Assembly: GCA_946618745.1 (NCBI GenBank)
Contig: CAMOLN010000045.1
Location: 1-7,206, forward strand
DNA: 7,206 bases
From: an uncultured Alphaproteobacteria bacterium
GTDB lineage: Bacteria > Pseudomonadota > Alphaproteobacteria > RF32 > CAG-239
Reading direction: 5' to 3'
The notes beneath the pieces are model-generated. The model was not told the origin of the DNA. It saw only the letters and a program-made list of their open reading frames with translations, and searched no databases. The position numbers and the translations under genes were made by a program. Shown here one piece after another: positions 6,982 through 7,206 of the stretch. Numbering within the stretch: the first letter of the stretch is position 1; the number at the start of each line of letters is the position of its first letter.

Positions 6982-7100
6982 TAAAGCCTTTTTTATGCCT
7001 ATAACATAATTTGGTTAATTAAAAGCAAATATAATTTATAAAATAAAATGTTTTTTTTCAATGAATTAGCAAAAATAAATAAAAAATATAAATTTAGTTG
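6982..7100. other. AT-rich divergent intergenic region
   Basis: No open frame of useful size is present. The stretch from about 7010 to 7098 is almost entirely A and T, with homopolymer runs such as eight T at 7051-7058. It must hold the promoter of the minus-strand hydrolase. A loose candidate there is TTGAAA (plus-strand 7056-7061) with TATAAA (plus-strand 7035-7040), but the 15-bp spacing is short and such matches are expected by chance in this composition. The A-tracts next to the rightward promoter could act as an UP element. Confidence 0.45.
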
Positions 7101-7129
7101 TTGACAAATCAAATAAGCGGTCTTATACA
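7101..7129 (+). promoter_or_regulatory. Sigma70-type promoter pointing right, out of the window
   Basis: A perfect -35 box TTGACA (7101-7106) is followed by a 17-bp spacer and a -10 box TATACA (7124-7129, four of six consensus bases). A/T-rich tracts lie directly upstream. Transcription would start near 7136 and run rightward, away from the divergent hydrolase gene. No start codon with a ribosome site is visible by 7206, so the product lies beyond the window. Confidence 0.6.
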
Positions 7130-7135
7130 AGCGGT
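7115..7135 (+). repeat. AAGCGGT direct repeat around the -10 box
   Basis: AAGCGGT occurs at 7115-7121, within the promoter spacer, and at 7129-7135, just at the predicted start point. The period is 14 bp. The copies bracket the -10 box, a place where a regulator could act, but seven-base repeats can arise by chance. Confidence 0.3.
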
Positions 7136-7206
7136 GTTGGTTTGAGGCCAACGGTTATAAAACAGAGTAGATACGGAATAAGAGGATACGCAGACAGTAT
7201 TGTGTG
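7130..7206 (+). other. Leader transcribed from the rightward promoter
   Basis: At least 70 nt would be transcribed before any coding start. A small inverted repeat, GTTGG (7136-7140) and CCAAC (7148-7152) with a seven-base loop, sits at the expected 5' end of the RNA. AGAGGA at 7181-7186 resembles a ribosome site, but no ATG follows within the window. It could be a 5' leader or the beginning of an RNA gene; I do not recognise any conserved RNA in it. Confidence 0.35.

Noticed and set aside
6992..7058. Minus-strand promoter for the hydrolase gene (TTGAAA/TATAAA).
   Set aside because: Spacing is 15 bp and the region is nearly pure A/T, so many equal matches exist; it is mentioned only as a loose candidate.
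6968..7100. CRISPR array, tRNA or insertion-sequence end in the intergenic region.
   Set aside because: There are no regularly spaced repeats of 25-40 bp, no cloverleaf-compatible arms and no terminal inverted repeats with a target duplication; the repeats seen are only 7-13 bp.

Overview
The window looks like chromosomal DNA of an AT-rich, probably host-associated Gram-negative bacterium, most likely an alphaproteobacterium with a small or intermediate genome (a gut or rickettsial-type lineage). This is inferred from the tandem, oversized VirB6-type genes, which resemble the repeated virB6 genes of Rickettsiales-like type IV secretion (T4SS) loci, and from the low GC content judged by eye. 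No marker gene is present to fix the taxonomy.

Positions 27-6064 hold two large co-directional genes that read as one operon. Both encode VirB6/TrbL-like polytopic inner-membrane proteins. Their membrane cores align with each other: a CxxC motif, a 'GFA[IV]WLA' first helix, a second helix after a short loop, then a later block of helices ending in a PF-[KR]-x-T motif. Each has a different decoration. The first (27-2933) has a cleavable signal peptide, a cysteine-rich periplasmic N-domain and a loop of about 400 residues between membrane helices 2 and 3. That loop carries an apparent papain-like (NlpC/P60-, CHAP- or C39-like) Cys/His domain and a DxDxDGxxD calcium-type loop. The second (2945-6064) starts with a lipoprotein signal and ends in a hydrophilic tail of nearly 700 residues rich in Asp/Asn-Gly turns. 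Together they would form the inner-membrane channel part of a T4SS. The cysteine-peptidase-like insert raises the possibility that cell-wall processing is built into the channel protein.

Positions 6086-6919 (minus strand), convergent with the operon and only about 20 bp from it, encode an alpha/beta-hydrolase-fold protein. By motif alignment from memory, all three catalytic-triad positions appear substituted, so it may be a pseudo-enzyme.

Positions 6920-7206 are very AT-rich and contain no gene. They hold a 13-bp palindrome and direct repeats just upstream of the hydrolase start. They also hold a well-formed sigma70-type promoter (TTGACA-N17-TATACA) pointing right, out of the window, with at least 70 nt of leader whose gene is not included.
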